Positions 54,286 through 62,939 of a stretch of 64,000 nt of DNA are shown here, piece after piece; position 1 is the first letter of the stretch; every line of letters starts with the position of its first letter. Made by a program: the position numbers and the translations under genes. The notes beneath the pieces were generated by a model that ran no database searches, was not told where the DNA came from, and saw nothing but the letters and a program-made list of their open reading frames with translations. The DNA is from Citreicella sp. C3M06 (lineage in GTDB: Bacteria; Pseudomonadota; Alphaproteobacteria; Rhodobacterales; Rhodobacteraceae): positions 62,001 to 126,000 of the forward strand of contig NZ_JAHKQA010000072.1 of assembly GCF_018860705.1 (NCBI RefSeq), given 5' to 3'.

Positions 54286-54429
54286 CTAGCGCCAGAACGC
54301 AACCCAATCGAGCAGGGCAAACAACTTGCGGCCAAGGAACAGTATGTGATCCGATCCAAAAAACCACGTGTCCAGCGCCAGCAGCGCGACGATCAGCAGG
54401 GCAAGCCAGATGGCGATCCGATTGGTCAT
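54286..54429 (-). CDS. Small membrane protein upstream of gap (47 aa)
   Basis: A 47-residue protein with a long N-terminal membrane helix (IAIWLALLIVALLALDTWFF) and a second amphipathic helix ending in DWVAFWR. The aromatic C-terminal end and the start MTNRIA look like a conserved short protein found upstream of gap in related bacteria, as far as I recall. The purine-rich AGGGGG before the ATG is close to the start. No function is known. It may be cotranscribed with gap. Confidence 0.65.
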   Translation of the reverse strand: MTNRIAIWLALLIVALLALDTWFFGSDHILFLGRKLFALLDWVAFWR

Positions 54430-54568
54430 GCCCCCTGATGCCAGAGCCCGGGGGGGCTGTCACGCGCCTTGTGCAGCGCCCGGAGCCATTGTTGCCCAAA
54501 TCCCGTCAGGAATTCACTGGGTGAATCCAGCAAGATAGCTGGAAGGCGTGCGCAGTTGGTCCCCCGCG

Positions 54569-55289
54569 ACATACAAGACCACGCACAGCTCGTCTTACAA
54601 CGACAGCGCAGGCACCACATCCGTGGGTGAAGGCGAGTGGAATGCCCGCAAGCATGGCGGCTCCAAACGGCGCATCTGGCGAAAGAAATAAGTAGGGGAA
54701 GATGAAGAAACGCTTGAGGTTCGGACTGTCCGCCGCCCGGCAGGCGATTTGCATGGCAAATCTGCCGAAAGGAGAGATCACGATGGGCAACAGTGGTGAC
54801 GCGCCGATGCTACCTGAGTTACTGGCCTAAATTCCACCCCATCAGTGACGGCAGACGGGCCTACGACACCCGCAAATGCCATGACGAAATCGCGGCACGC
54901 GGCGCTCATGCTGTCCTTCCGCCGCGCAAGGCTGCCGAGCCGTGGAAGCCCACGAGCGCCCGAAAGGATACCGTTGATGCCTCACGATACCAGCAGCGCG
55001 CACTCTGGCGACGCGGGAGCAGATAGCCCCGAAGACGCCGCGTGGAGACCAGACCTGTCGAGACATTGCGTCCGTCGTCCTGCTCGGTCAATGGAGGCAC
55101 TGTATAAAGCTGCTGAGACAGCGCCTCAGGGCACCGGACTTCGTCCGCCAGGTCGCAGAAATCCAAATCCGTATCGCCGCGCTCAATCGGTATTCTGTGC
55201 TTGGCATAGCTGTCACCATGCCCGTAGGCCAAATCCGTCTGGGGAAAGGGACAGTTCGCCCTTCTCACGGTTTGAGAGACAAAGCCCCT
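54569..55289 (+). pseudogene. Decayed IS5-family transposase
   Basis: Pieces of an IS5-family transposase are found in order but in changing frames: YKTTHSSSYND (start), GEGEWNARKHGGSKRRIW, EETLEVR, GDAPMLPELL then an in-frame stop, RRAYDTRKCHDEIAARGAHAV, ASRYQQRALWRR, and HCIKLLRQRLRAPDFVRQVA followed by IQIRIAALNRYSVLGIAVT near the end. The N-terminal part between YND and GEGEW, roughly 100 codons, is deleted, and several frameshifts follow. The catalytic set cannot be functional. No clean terminal inverted repeats or target duplication were seen. Confidence 0.8.
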
Positions 55290-56369
55290 GTACGGACGAC
55301 CTCTGGGCGAAGCGCAGCCTCTCGGGTGGCAGCTGCACCGGGCCGCCTGTTTAGCCCCGGCCGGTTTGAGACGGCTGTTCTGGAAGGGGGTTGCGGCTAG
55401 GCCGCCGCGAAGGGCTTAGGGCTTTTTCCGACACTCTCTTCAATCTGGGATTCGTGGTGGTGAGGTTTCATTACGTTACAGACGTAGCACGCGCCCTGCC
55501 TTGTACCCATTTTCCGCAACTTCTCGGCGGCCAGTTCCAATGCCCGGAGCTTGTTGGCGCGTAAGCCGGGCCCGGCGATAGCTCTGTCCCTTCGTCAATA
55601 TTTGCCACAGAAGGGTGGCTAGCTTTCAGGAGCGCCCGATCGCAAGACAATCTGGGCAATGGGTTGCCCGGAAAACCCACGAGCGGCGAGCTGATGACCA
55701 CGTCACGCAGATATAGATGATGACGGCGCGCGACGGACCCGAGGCCCTTGCCGCGGCCTTGCAGGTCCGGTCATCGGAGGCGGCGCAGACGCGGATTCAG
55801 CCCGAAACAGCCCATCTGTTTGTAGGGCGAAGTGAACCGCACGATGCCGCCAATCGCCGCCATCCGTCCGGCTTTGATCCGCAGCCTGGTCAGCGGCATT
55901 CTAACGAAACAGACTGAGCGAAGGCTTGTTAGCTCACTCGCTACATGACGTTCGAAACGCCTGTGGCAGTTTGGGATGATCTCATCGTCTCACGGAACCG
56001 CCCGATCAACGCGGCCCGCCTGTCAGTGTAAGGCAAGCCGGGCGCTACGCCACTCTGGACCCCATCTTCGTTCCTGTCCTTCGATCAATGCTTGTCTTTC
56101 TGGCAGTTCGAAATGGATCGCCGCAGATTACTTTCCGCCGCAGCGTCGTTCAGCCGACAGTTTCGGGCCACAGACTTTCCAATCCAGCAACCAGCCGCCT
56201 CAGCGAGGCGGTGTAAAGCTGACTCCGACCATGTCCGATGTGTGGCCAGCCGACCCCGGATTATTTCAGGTCCTTCACATAGCGGCAGACGCGGGGCCCG
56301 GTTCATGGGACTGAAAATGATAGGATGATCATCTTTGGCTAGTGTGTTGAATATGCGGTATGTTGTGGC
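55290..56369. other. Decayed region without recognised genes
   Basis: About 1.1 kb between the IS5 relic and dsbB. Short open frames occur on both strands, but none has a ribosome binding site, normal codon use and a known motif. A minus-strand open frame at 55397-55594 encodes 65 plausible residues (LRALELAAEKLRKMGTRQG, then CYVC and HHH) but has no start near its beginning, so it may be a remnant. The rest looks like eroded coding DNA. No RNA gene or array was found. Confidence 0.6.
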
Positions 56370-56837
56370 TTAGCGCGACCGCCGTGCCGCAGCGATCCAG
56401 ATCAGAGCGAAGGCGAGGCTGGCGAGAGCGTTCCAGCTTGCCATCGACAGGCCGAGAAAGCTCCAGAGCACGTCGTCGCAGCGCTGGATCGCCATGTTCA
56501 TGATCAGCTCAGCGGCCTGCGCTGGTGACATTTCGGTGATCGACTGAGAGCCAGTGCAGGAGGTGGGGCCTTGCCACCAGTCACGTTCGACCCCGGTGTG
56601 ATACAGCCCGACCGCCCCTGTGCACAGCGCAGCTAGGGCCCCGGCGAGCGGCAGAAGCCGGCCACCGATGGCAAGCGCGGCAAGGCCGATACCCACGGCG
56701 GCAACATGCGGCCAACGCTGCCAGATGCACAGCTTGCACGGCGGCAGATCTTCGAAAAACTGGAAATACAGCGCCCCAAGCAGCACGGCGGCAGAGCCAC
56801 CGGCTGCCAGAAGAACAAGGACCTTGCGATTGAGCAT
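56370..56837 (-). CDS. dsbB: Disulfide bond formation protein DsbB
   Basis: A 155-residue inner-membrane quinone reductase with four membrane segments that reoxidises DsbA. The first periplasmic cysteine pair is CKLC (about residues 34-37), and the second loop has SCTGSQ and RCDD cysteines (about residues 93 and 119). The Trp/Arg following CKLCIWQR is the quinone-near segment. The ATG overlaps the stop of yqaA by one base (TGATG); a GTG one codon earlier is possible. Confidence 0.93.
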   Translation of the reverse strand: MLNRKVLVLLAAGGSAAVLLGALYFQFFEDLPPCKLCIWQRWPHVAAVGIGLAALAIGGRLLPLAGALAALCTGAVGLYHTGVERDWWQGPTSCTGSQSITEMSPAQAAELIMNMAIQRCDDVLWSFLGLSMASWNALASLAFALIWIAAARRSR

Positions 56838-57415
56838 CACAGATATCTCGCGACGTAAAAGCCACCCACGAGAAGCAGCATGAAAAGGGTGAAGACAAGC
56901 CCGAGTCGGCGCTCGATGAAATCGCGGATCGGCGCACCGCAGGCGTAAAGCAGCCCGGCCACCACAAAGAACCGCAGCGCACGGGCGATGATCGCGGTGA
57001 CGACGAACGTCCCCAGCGGCATCGCCGTCCAGCCCGACATGATGGTGATGACCTTGAAAGGAAACGGGGTAACCCCGGCGATCAGCACGGCCCAGAACCC
57101 GACATCGTTGAACCGCGTGTTGAACTCTTCGATGCTGTCGCTCTTTCCGAGCGATTCAAGGATCGGGCGGCCAATGCCTTCAAAGAAGAAATGCCCGATG
57201 CCATATCCGGCAAGCCCGCCCAACACCGATGCTGCGGTTGCAACCAGCGCGATCAGCCAAGCCCGACGCGGCGCCGCGAGCACCATCGGGATCATCAACA
57301 CATCGGGCGGGATCGGAAACACCGACGCTTCGATGAAGGCGACGGCGGCAAGCGCCCACAGCGCTCGCGGGTGATCGGCAAGCGACATCGTCCAATCGTA
57401 TAGGCGGCGCAGCAT
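56837..57415 (-). CDS. yqaA: YqaA-family VTT/DedA-like membrane protein
   Basis: A 192-residue protein with about five membrane segments of the VTT (SNARE-associated/DedA-like) family, YqaA branch. It shows EASVFPIPPDVLMIPMVLA (about 31-49), GGLAGYGIGHFFFE, and TPFPFKVITIMSGW, the re-entrant loops and glycine-rich motif of this group. DedA-type proteins move undecaprenyl phosphate or other lipids; the YqaA substrate is not known. MLRRLYDWTMSL follows a GGAG site; upstream in-frame ATGs overlap fliG territory. It is coupled to dsbB. Confidence 0.9.
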   Translation of the reverse strand: MLRRLYDWTMSLADHPRALWALAAVAFIEASVFPIPPDVLMIPMVLAAPRRAWLIALVATAASVLGGLAGYGIGHFFFEGIGRPILESLGKSDSIEEFNTRFNDVGFWAVLIAGVTPFPFKVITIMSGWTAMPLGTFVVTAIIARALRFFVVAGLLYACGAPIRDFIERRLGLVFTLFMLLLVGGFYVARYL

Positions 57416-57521
57416 ACGGAGGTCTCCACAAGGTTCGTCTTGCAGGAACCATGGAGACCCCCGAGGTGCAACCGGCGATTTCATGCCGGGCCACGGCGCT
57501 GCCGGCGCTGTATCGCTTCGG

Positions 57522-58574
57522 TCACTCGTCGGCGTCGTCACCATCTCGCAATTCAACCTCGCCAGTTGCAACGAGATCCCGGATCGCCGAAACGACCTGG
57601 TTCATGGCCAATTCGCCTTTCTTGGCGTTGACCGACAGGCCCGCTGCATCCTCCCGCAGACTTCCGGCCATGCGCTTTGACATATTTTCCAGCAGGAATT
57701 CGACAGATTTCATGTCGGCGTCAGACTTGGCGGCAGCGATCGCCATGGTCAGTGTTTCTGCGGGAACGTCGCGGGCGATCTTCGGAACGTCGATCTTCTT
57801 GAGCCGCTCAGCGATGTTGGCAAAGGTGAAGATCGCTTTGCGTACAGCTTCGGCGAAATCCTTATCGGTGGCGTCGAGCCCTTCGAGAAGTTCGTCGCGC
57901 TTGGCACTGTTGGCGTAATTCAGAATCGCCCCGACCCGCTGATCCGGTTTCTTTTCAAAAGCTTTCGCAGGCTCTGCGTCAAGCTGGGCGGCAAGGCTCA
58001 ACCCGATGCGATCCACAGCCTCAGGGCTTACGCCGCCGGTCATCGAGATCGCATAGCTGATCCGGCGTGCACGATCGCCGGGCAGGCGGGCCAGCACCTT
58101 GGCGGCCTTGGAGGTTTCGATCATCGACATCATCACCGCAGCGATCTCCGTTGATTCGCCGCCGACCAGCTCTGCCAGACGATCTTCTTCCAGCTTGTTG
58201 ATGCGCTCCCAAGGATCGCCGGTCTGGCGTACCCCCGCTTCCTTGCGCAGGCGGGCGGCAGTGCGGGGGCTGATCTTGCCGTCAAGGGCCGACAGCGCGC
58301 CGGCCATGTCCCCAGGAAAAGACATGCCGACGGAATCCAGTTCATCGGCAAATTCCTGGATGACCGTATTCAGGGTCTCGCGATCGACATAGCGCATTCG
58401 GCCCAATTGCTGGGTCAGTTCGCCTTGCAGATCGTCGGGCAGCGAGGACAACGGCACGTCGGCGCCCTCATTCAGCAGGAACTGAACGACGATGGCGGCC
58501 TTTGCGCGCCGGGTCAGCGGCGGGCGATTGAAAGCGGGCCCGGGCAGGGCCGCGAGGGGGGAAAGGCTGTTCAT
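57522..58574 (-). CDS. fliG: Divergent FliG-like flagellar motor switch protein
   Basis: A 350-residue FliG homologue. The N-terminal domain has RRAKAAIVVQFLLNEG (about 27-42); the middle domain begins near 115; and the C-terminal domain (about 225-340) ends with LLENMSKRMAGSLREDAAG, the charged torque-helix region. The EHPQ motif of the middle domain, which helps to bind FliM, is replaced by ESTE in GGESTEIAAVMMSM. No other flagellar gene is near, so it stands apart from any flagellar cluster. It could be the only FliG of the strain or an extra divergent copy. It runs toward yqaA with 106 bases between. Confidence 0.85.
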   Translation of the reverse strand: MNSLSPLAALPGPAFNRPPLTRRAKAAIVVQFLLNEGADVPLSSLPDDLQGELTQQLGRMRYVDRETLNTVIQEFADELDSVGMSFPGDMAGALSALDGKISPRTAARLRKEAGVRQTGDPWERINKLEEDRLAELVGGESTEIAAVMMSMIETSKAAKVLARLPGDRARRISYAISMTGGVSPEAVDRIGLSLAAQLDAEPAKAFEKKPDQRVGAILNYANSAKRDELLEGLDATDKDFAEAVRKAIFTFANIAERLKKIDVPKIARDVPAETLTMAIAAAKSDADMKSVEFLLENMSKRMAGSLREDAAGLSVNAKKGELAMNQVVSAIRDLVATGEVELRDGDDADE

Positions 58575-58663
58575 TTTAAACCGCTCCATTTCTTCCGTCC
58601 AAGGGTTACCCTGACGAGGTTAATGAAGCTTCACCTCAGCCGCGGATTTCCGCAGGCGCACCA

Positions 58664-58699
58664 ACAAAAAAGGGCGGCACTGCCAAGCGCCGCCCCTTG
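58664..58699 (-). terminator. Terminator of small secreted protein gene
   Basis: On the minus strand GGGGCGGCGC and a GTGCCGCCC arm form a stem followed by TTTTTTGTT. It separates the small secreted-protein gene from fliG. Confidence 0.85.
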
Positions 58700-58719
58700 T
58701 TACCGATTGGTCCGGATGA

Positions 58720-58872
58720 TCAGCCCGAAACGACCTTGCAGCTATGGGTCGCTGAGTCGTAAACCGCACCCTCGGCGCAGGTCATTCTGGCGTCTTCATG
58801 CGCAGCGCAGGCCCACGCAAACGCGGGCGCCCAAACGAGGGCGATGGCGGTCAGTATTGCCTTGATCGTCAT
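58720..58872 (-). CDS. Small secreted cysteine-containing protein (50 aa)
   Basis: A 50-residue precursor with a signal peptide (MTIKAILTAIALVWAPAFAW) and a mature part of about 28 residues with three cysteines: ACAAHEDARMTCAEGAVYD and SCKVVSG. The TCAEGxxYDxxxxxC pattern resembles the short Cys motif of chitin-binding-like microproteins seen in Rhodobacterales. It should be periplasmic or secreted with one disulfide. A perfect AGGAGG lies six bases before the ATG and a clear terminator follows, so it is a true gene. Function unknown. Confidence 0.8.
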   Translation of the reverse strand: MTIKAILTAIALVWAPAFAWACAAHEDARMTCAEGAVYDSATHSCKVVSG

Positions 58873-58961
58873 GGTGCGTCCTCCTGTCAGACTAAACGCA
58901 GACTATCATGATTCTACCGATCCGTGCAGAAAAGCCGTTCGGCTCCAAGCGCGGCCCGCCC

Positions 58962-59006
58962 CTTCATCTTGCCCTTAAACTCCGGGGGTGCGGGGGCTGG
59001 CCCCCG
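58962..59006 (-). repeat. Intergenic repeat copy D (GGAGTTTA type)
   Basis: On the minus strand: CGGGGGC/GCCCCCG stem, CACCCCCGGAGTTTAA, GGGCAAGATGAAG. It lies just past the purB stop, oriented away from purB. Confidence 0.8.
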
Positions 59007-59015
59007 CTCGCAGTG

Positions 59016-60323
59016 TCAGCCTTCGCCGAACACCCGCCGGAAAATGGTGTCGACATGCTTGGTGTGGTAGCCCATGTCGAATTTCTCGTTGATGCCATCG
59101 ACGCCAAGAGCTGTCACCACGGCGTCATCCCCCAGCAGCAACTCGCGGAAATCGAGCCGTTCCTCCCAAACCTTCAGCGCATTGCGCTGCACCATGGAAT
59201 AGGCGTCCTCGCGCGATACGCCGGCCTGCGTGAGCGCCAGAAGCACCCGCTGAGACATCACCAGACCGGGGAACTTGTTCATGTTGTCCAGCATGTTCTG
59301 CGGATAGATGATCATCTTGTCGACAACGCCAGCAAGCCGGTTCAGCGCGAAGTCAAGCGTGATGGTCGCATCCGGCCCGATGCCGCGCTCGACCGAGCTG
59401 TGCGAGATGTCACGCTCGTGCCAGAGCGCCACGTTCTCCATCGCCGGGATCACCGTCATGCGCACCAACCGGGCCAGCCCGGTGAGGTTTTCGGTCAGCA
59501 CCGGGTTCTTCTTGTGCGGCATCGCCGACGAGCCCTTCTGACCCATCGAGAAGAATTCCGCCCCTTCGAGCACTTCGGTGCGCTGCATGTGGCGGATTTC
59601 GATGGCGATGTTCTCGATGCTCGACGCGATCACGCCCAGCGTGGCAAAGAACATCGCGTGACGGTCGCGTGGGATGACCTGGGTGCTGATCGGCTCGGGG
59701 CGCAGGCCGAGCTTTTCGCAGACATGTTCCTCGACCGCCGGGTCGATGTTGGCGAAGGTGCCGACCGCGCCCGAGATCGCGCCGGTGGCGATTTCCCACT
59801 TGGCCTTTTCGAGCCGGTTCTTGTTGCGGTCCATCTCGGCGTAAAAACGCGCGAAGGTCAGGCCCATGGTGGTCGGCTCGGCGTGGATGCCGTGGCTGCG
59901 CCCGACGCGCACGGTGTCCTTGTGCTCGAAGGCGCGCTTCTTCAGCGCGGCGAGCACTTTGTCGACGCCGTCGAGCAGGATGTCAGCGGCGCGCACCAGT
60001 TGCACGTTGAGGCAGGTGTCGAGCACGTCGGAGCTGGTCATGCCCTGATGCACGAAGCGTGCCTCGTCGCTGCCGACATGTTCGGCAAGATGGGTCAGGA
60101 AGGCGATGACGTCATGTTTGGTCACAGCCTCGATCTCGTCGATGCGGGCGACGTCGAATTCTACATCCTTGGCTTTCCAGACCGCCTCGGCGTTTTCTTT
60201 CGGGATCACCCCGAGTGCGGCCATGGCATCGCAGGCATGGGCTTCGATCTCGTACCAGATGCGGAATTTGGTGGCGGGGTCCCAGATGGCGACCATTTCA
60301 GGGCGGGAATAGCGGGGGATCAT
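59016..60323 (-). CDS. purB: Adenylosuccinate lyase
   Basis: A 435-residue lyase acting twice in purine synthesis (SAICAR to AICAR; adenylosuccinate to AMP). The fumarase/lyase signature GSSAMPHKKNP carries the catalytic serine loop (about residues 262-272), with TSSDVLDT and the SHGIHAEPTTMG histidine region upstream. It is of the shorter, tetrameric type. MIPRYSRPEMV is the usual start. Repeat copies and an 11-base direct repeat flank the gene. Confidence 0.97.
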   Translation of the reverse strand: MIPRYSRPEMVAIWDPATKFRIWYEIEAHACDAMAALGVIPKENAEAVWKAKDVEFDVARIDEIEAVTKHDVIAFLTHLAEHVGSDEARFVHQGMTSSDVLDTCLNVQLVRAADILLDGVDKVLAALKKRAFEHKDTVRVGRSHGIHAEPTTMGLTFARFYAEMDRNKNRLEKAKWEIATGAISGAVGTFANIDPAVEEHVCEKLGLRPEPISTQVIPRDRHAMFFATLGVIASSIENIAIEIRHMQRTEVLEGAEFFSMGQKGSSAMPHKKNPVLTENLTGLARLVRMTVIPAMENVALWHERDISHSSVERGIGPDATITLDFALNRLAGVVDKMIIYPQNMLDNMNKFPGLVMSQRVLLALTQAGVSREDAYSMVQRNALKVWEERLDFRELLLGDDAVVTALGVDGINEKFDMGYHTKHVDTIFRRVFGEG

Positions 60324-60438
60324 CGGCGGTCCTCGGGATTGCGCTGGAATTGTGCGGGTCATAGGGCGGAAGGGGCCGCGCGGCAAGTGTGCAGGGGGCG
60401 TGATGGGCGCGGCGCGGTGCTGCACTGAACGCTCGCAG

Positions 60439-60484
60439 TGGGGGCCAGCCCCCACACCCCCGGGATATTTGCGGCCAGAAGAAG
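60439..60484 (+). repeat. Intergenic repeat copy E (GGATATTT type)
   Basis: TGGGGGC/GCCCCCA stem with a two-base loop, CACCCCCGGGATATTTG, GGCCAGAAGAAG. It lies upstream of purB, pointing away from it. The rest of this 420-base gap (60324-60745) holds only an AT-rich stretch with CATTTAA and TTAAATG arms (60654-60685) that may be the promoter of the DUF3422 gene. Confidence 0.8.
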
Positions 60485-60745
60485 GGTGGGCGCGGGGTGC
60501 CTTTGGGTGGTTTTGGGGGCGGGGCAGCTGGTTGATTGCCGCATTGAGGCGCACAGGGCAGTATGGAGGACGGTACAGAGCGGCGTTCGCCGTGCGAAAC
60601 CAGTTGCAGGGCCGCCGATTTTATGGGCTTTCGGTTCGGTATGCCGAAGTATTCATTTAACTCTCTGAAATATATAGATTAAATGTCTTGCTTTGGCGCG
60701 ACGGGCCTGTAGGTTTCCATCAATCATATTGTCAGGACTGCCCCG

Positions 60746-62050
60746 ATGCCGCCGATTCAGGATCACCCGCTGCGCTATCAGCTTGCCAACGAGTTGCACG
60801 CGCGCCCGTTTCCGTCTTTGAAGGCACCCTGCCGGGCGGTGTATCTTGCGATCAAGAAGGCGCAGGATGCCTCTTCTCGGGATCGGGCCAAGGATCTGGC
60901 GCATTTGATCGCGTTGCTCGATCGCTATGGCACGCAGCATCCGCAGCCGGGGGCGACGCATTTTACCGCGGCCATTGGGCAGCATGTGCTCAAATGGGAG
61001 CAGCACACGGAATTTGTGTCTTATACGGTGTTTCTTGCCGGGCTGGGCGAGCGGCCTTTCGATCCAGCGGATTTCGACGTGTTTCCCGATGACTGGCTGG
61101 AGAGCGCGCCGGGCGTGCGGGTGACCTCGGCGATGATCCGGATCTGTGAGCGGGCGGACCATGACGCCGACGTGAATCTTCTGGCGAACGCGTGGCTGGT
61201 CACCGAGAGCATGGCGGTGTCGTCGGTGCTGGATGATGCGATGATCGTGGCGGGGGATTTTCGCATCGATCAGGGCGGACATCTGCGGTTTGCCGTCTTC
61301 CCGCGGCGCGGGGTCGGCGAGCGACGGGTTGGCCGCGTGGTGCAGCGCCTGTGCGAGATCGAGACCTATAAGGCGATGTCGATGCTTGGCTTTACCCGCG
61401 TGCGGGCCATCGCTGGCCGGATGACCGAGATCGATGAGGAGCTTACCCGGCTGATGACCGCGATGACCCATGGCGATGCGCCCGAGGAAGAGACGCTGAC
61501 GGCGCTGCTGCGGGTGTCGTCCGAGCTTGAGACACTCTCGGCGCAGACGGCCTTTCGTCTATCTGCGACAGAGGCTTACGAGGCATTGGTAACGCAGCGC
61601 ATCGCGGTTTTGCGCGAAGAGCGGTGTGGCGGTCGGCAGACGTTTCGCGAATTCATGGCGCGCCGCTTTGATCCGGCGATGCGCACCGTCAAGAGCGCCG
61701 AGAAGCGGCTGGAGTCAATGTCGGCGCGGGCCGTGCGCGCGGGCGATCTGCTGCGCACGCGGGTCGAGGTGAAGCGCTCGGCGCAAAATCAGGATTTGCT
61801 GGAAAGCATGAACCACCGCGCCGACCTGCAATTGCGGTTGCAACATACCGTCGAGGGGCTGTCGGTGGTGGCGATCAGCTATTACGCGGTGTCACTGGTG
61901 GGATATCTGCTGTACCCGCTGGCGGATGTGATCGGCATGAGTAAGGGCATGCTGACGGCGCTGGCGGTGCCGCCGGTCGTGCTTGCGGTGTGGCTCGGGT
62001 TGCGCCGCATCCGATCTGCGGTTGAAAAGGACGGGCATCAACCACGGTAG
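60746..62050 (+). CDS. DUF3422 family protein
   Basis: A 434-residue protein of the DUF3422 family. It opens DHPLRYQLANELHARPFPSL, the family mark, followed by a mixed domain to about residue 215, then long helices (220-370, possibly coiled coil) and two C-terminal membrane segments (about 375-393 and 402-422). The family occurs widely in proteobacteria and has no known activity; the layout suggests an inner-membrane protein with a large cytoplasmic part. An AT-rich promoter-like stretch precedes it. Its 3' end overlaps the convergent sulfotransferase gene by 13 bases. Confidence 0.88.
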   Translation: MPPIQDHPLRYQLANELHARPFPSLKAPCRAVYLAIKKAQDASSRDRAKDLAHLIALLDRYGTQHPQPGATHFTAAIGQHVLKWEQHTEFVSYTVFLAGLGERPFDPADFDVFPDDWLESAPGVRVTSAMIRICERADHDADVNLLANAWLVTESMAVSSVLDDAMIVAGDFRIDQGGHLRFAVFPRRGVGERRVGRVVQRLCEIETYKAMSMLGFTRVRAIAGRMTEIDEELTRLMTAMTHGDAPEEETLTALLRVSSELETLSAQTAFRLSATEAYEALVTQRIAVLREERCGGRQTFREFMARRFDPAMRTVKSAEKRLESMSARAVRAGDLLRTRVEVKRSAQNQDLLESMNHRADLQLRLQHTVEGLSVVAISYYAVSLVGYLLYPLADVIGMSKGMLTALAVPPVVLAVWLGLRRIRSAVEKDGHQPR

Positions 62051-62790
62051 AGATAGCCCAAAGCGGCCTCTGTTCCGAGGTCGATCTGGCTGCGCAGGAA
62101 GGTCAGGTCGTTTTTGGACAGCTGCGGCGGTGTTGCGGGGCGCGGCGCGACTGATGGCACAAAGCGCGCGCCAAGCCGTTTTGTCACCGGGCGGAACCCC
62201 TGCGGCGCAGGTGGCAGCGCCAGGCTCTGCTCGATTGCAGCGACGAAATCGCGCGGTGCGCCTTGCACCGCCTCGAGGCGACACAGGATCATCGTGCAGC
62301 CGCGGTTCAGAAAACTCAGCAACCCTTCGATCTTGGCCCGGCGCAATGCGAACAGATTGGCATAGGGCAGGCCGGTCAACGGGTGGCGATCCAGTTGCAA
62401 GGGTTGTCCGACGCCGCCAATCGTCTTGAGCGGCGGGAAATAGCGTTCACGGTCGGCGATGGTGGCCCATTCGGCGCGCAGGAAATCGGCGAATTCGAGC
62501 GCCTGCATCTGCGGCGGGCAATGCCACGGCTTGGCGTGCATCGAGCGCGCCCAATCTTCGGCGTGGCGGATCACGCAGACCGCCGCCGTATCCGCCGGGA
62601 TCGCCGTCATATGGGGCAGGGCGTGTTTCCATCCCAGCGCCTCGGTCGGGACCAGCGCGGTGTTGCGGCCCAGTAATCGCTTGACGAAATTGGTTCCCGA
62701 CGAGCGCTCTCCGAACACCTGAAAGCGGGTGATCGCGCCGCCATCATGGGCGATCTGCCAGCCGGTTTCTGGGAATGCCTCGGAAATCAT
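62038..62790 (-). CDS. Sulfotransferase-like P-loop protein
   Basis: A 250-residue protein with a P-loop-like FGERSSGTNFVKRLL (about residues 26-40) and VCVIRHAEDWARSM (about 70-83), equivalent to the 5'-phosphosulfate loop and 3'-phosphate segment of PAPS-dependent sulfotransferases. The rest is too divergent to name an acceptor. It is divergent to a family 2-like glycosyltransferase, 149 bases apart, so both may act on the same surface glycan. Confidence 0.65.
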   Translation of the reverse strand: MISEAFPETGWQIAHDGGAITRFQVFGERSSGTNFVKRLLGRNTALVPTEALGWKHALPHMTAIPADTAAVCVIRHAEDWARSMHAKPWHCPPQMQALEFADFLRAEWATIADRERYFPPLKTIGGVGQPLQLDRHPLTGLPYANLFALRRAKIEGLLSFLNRGCTMILCRLEAVQGAPRDFVAAIEQSLALPPAPQGFRPVTKRLGARFVPSVAPRPATPPQLSKNDLTFLRSQIDLGTEAALGYLYRG

Positions 62791-62939
62791 GACCCTGCCT
62801 CACCGTCGATTTTCAGAATGTTACCCGCGCTGCGGCCTCTGGGCGATAGTCTTTCCGGCCCCTCGCGGCTAGAGTTCGTGTCAGCACGAGGCGTGCGCCG
62901 CTTCGTACCCGGGCAGGCGATGACACGAAAGAGATCTTG

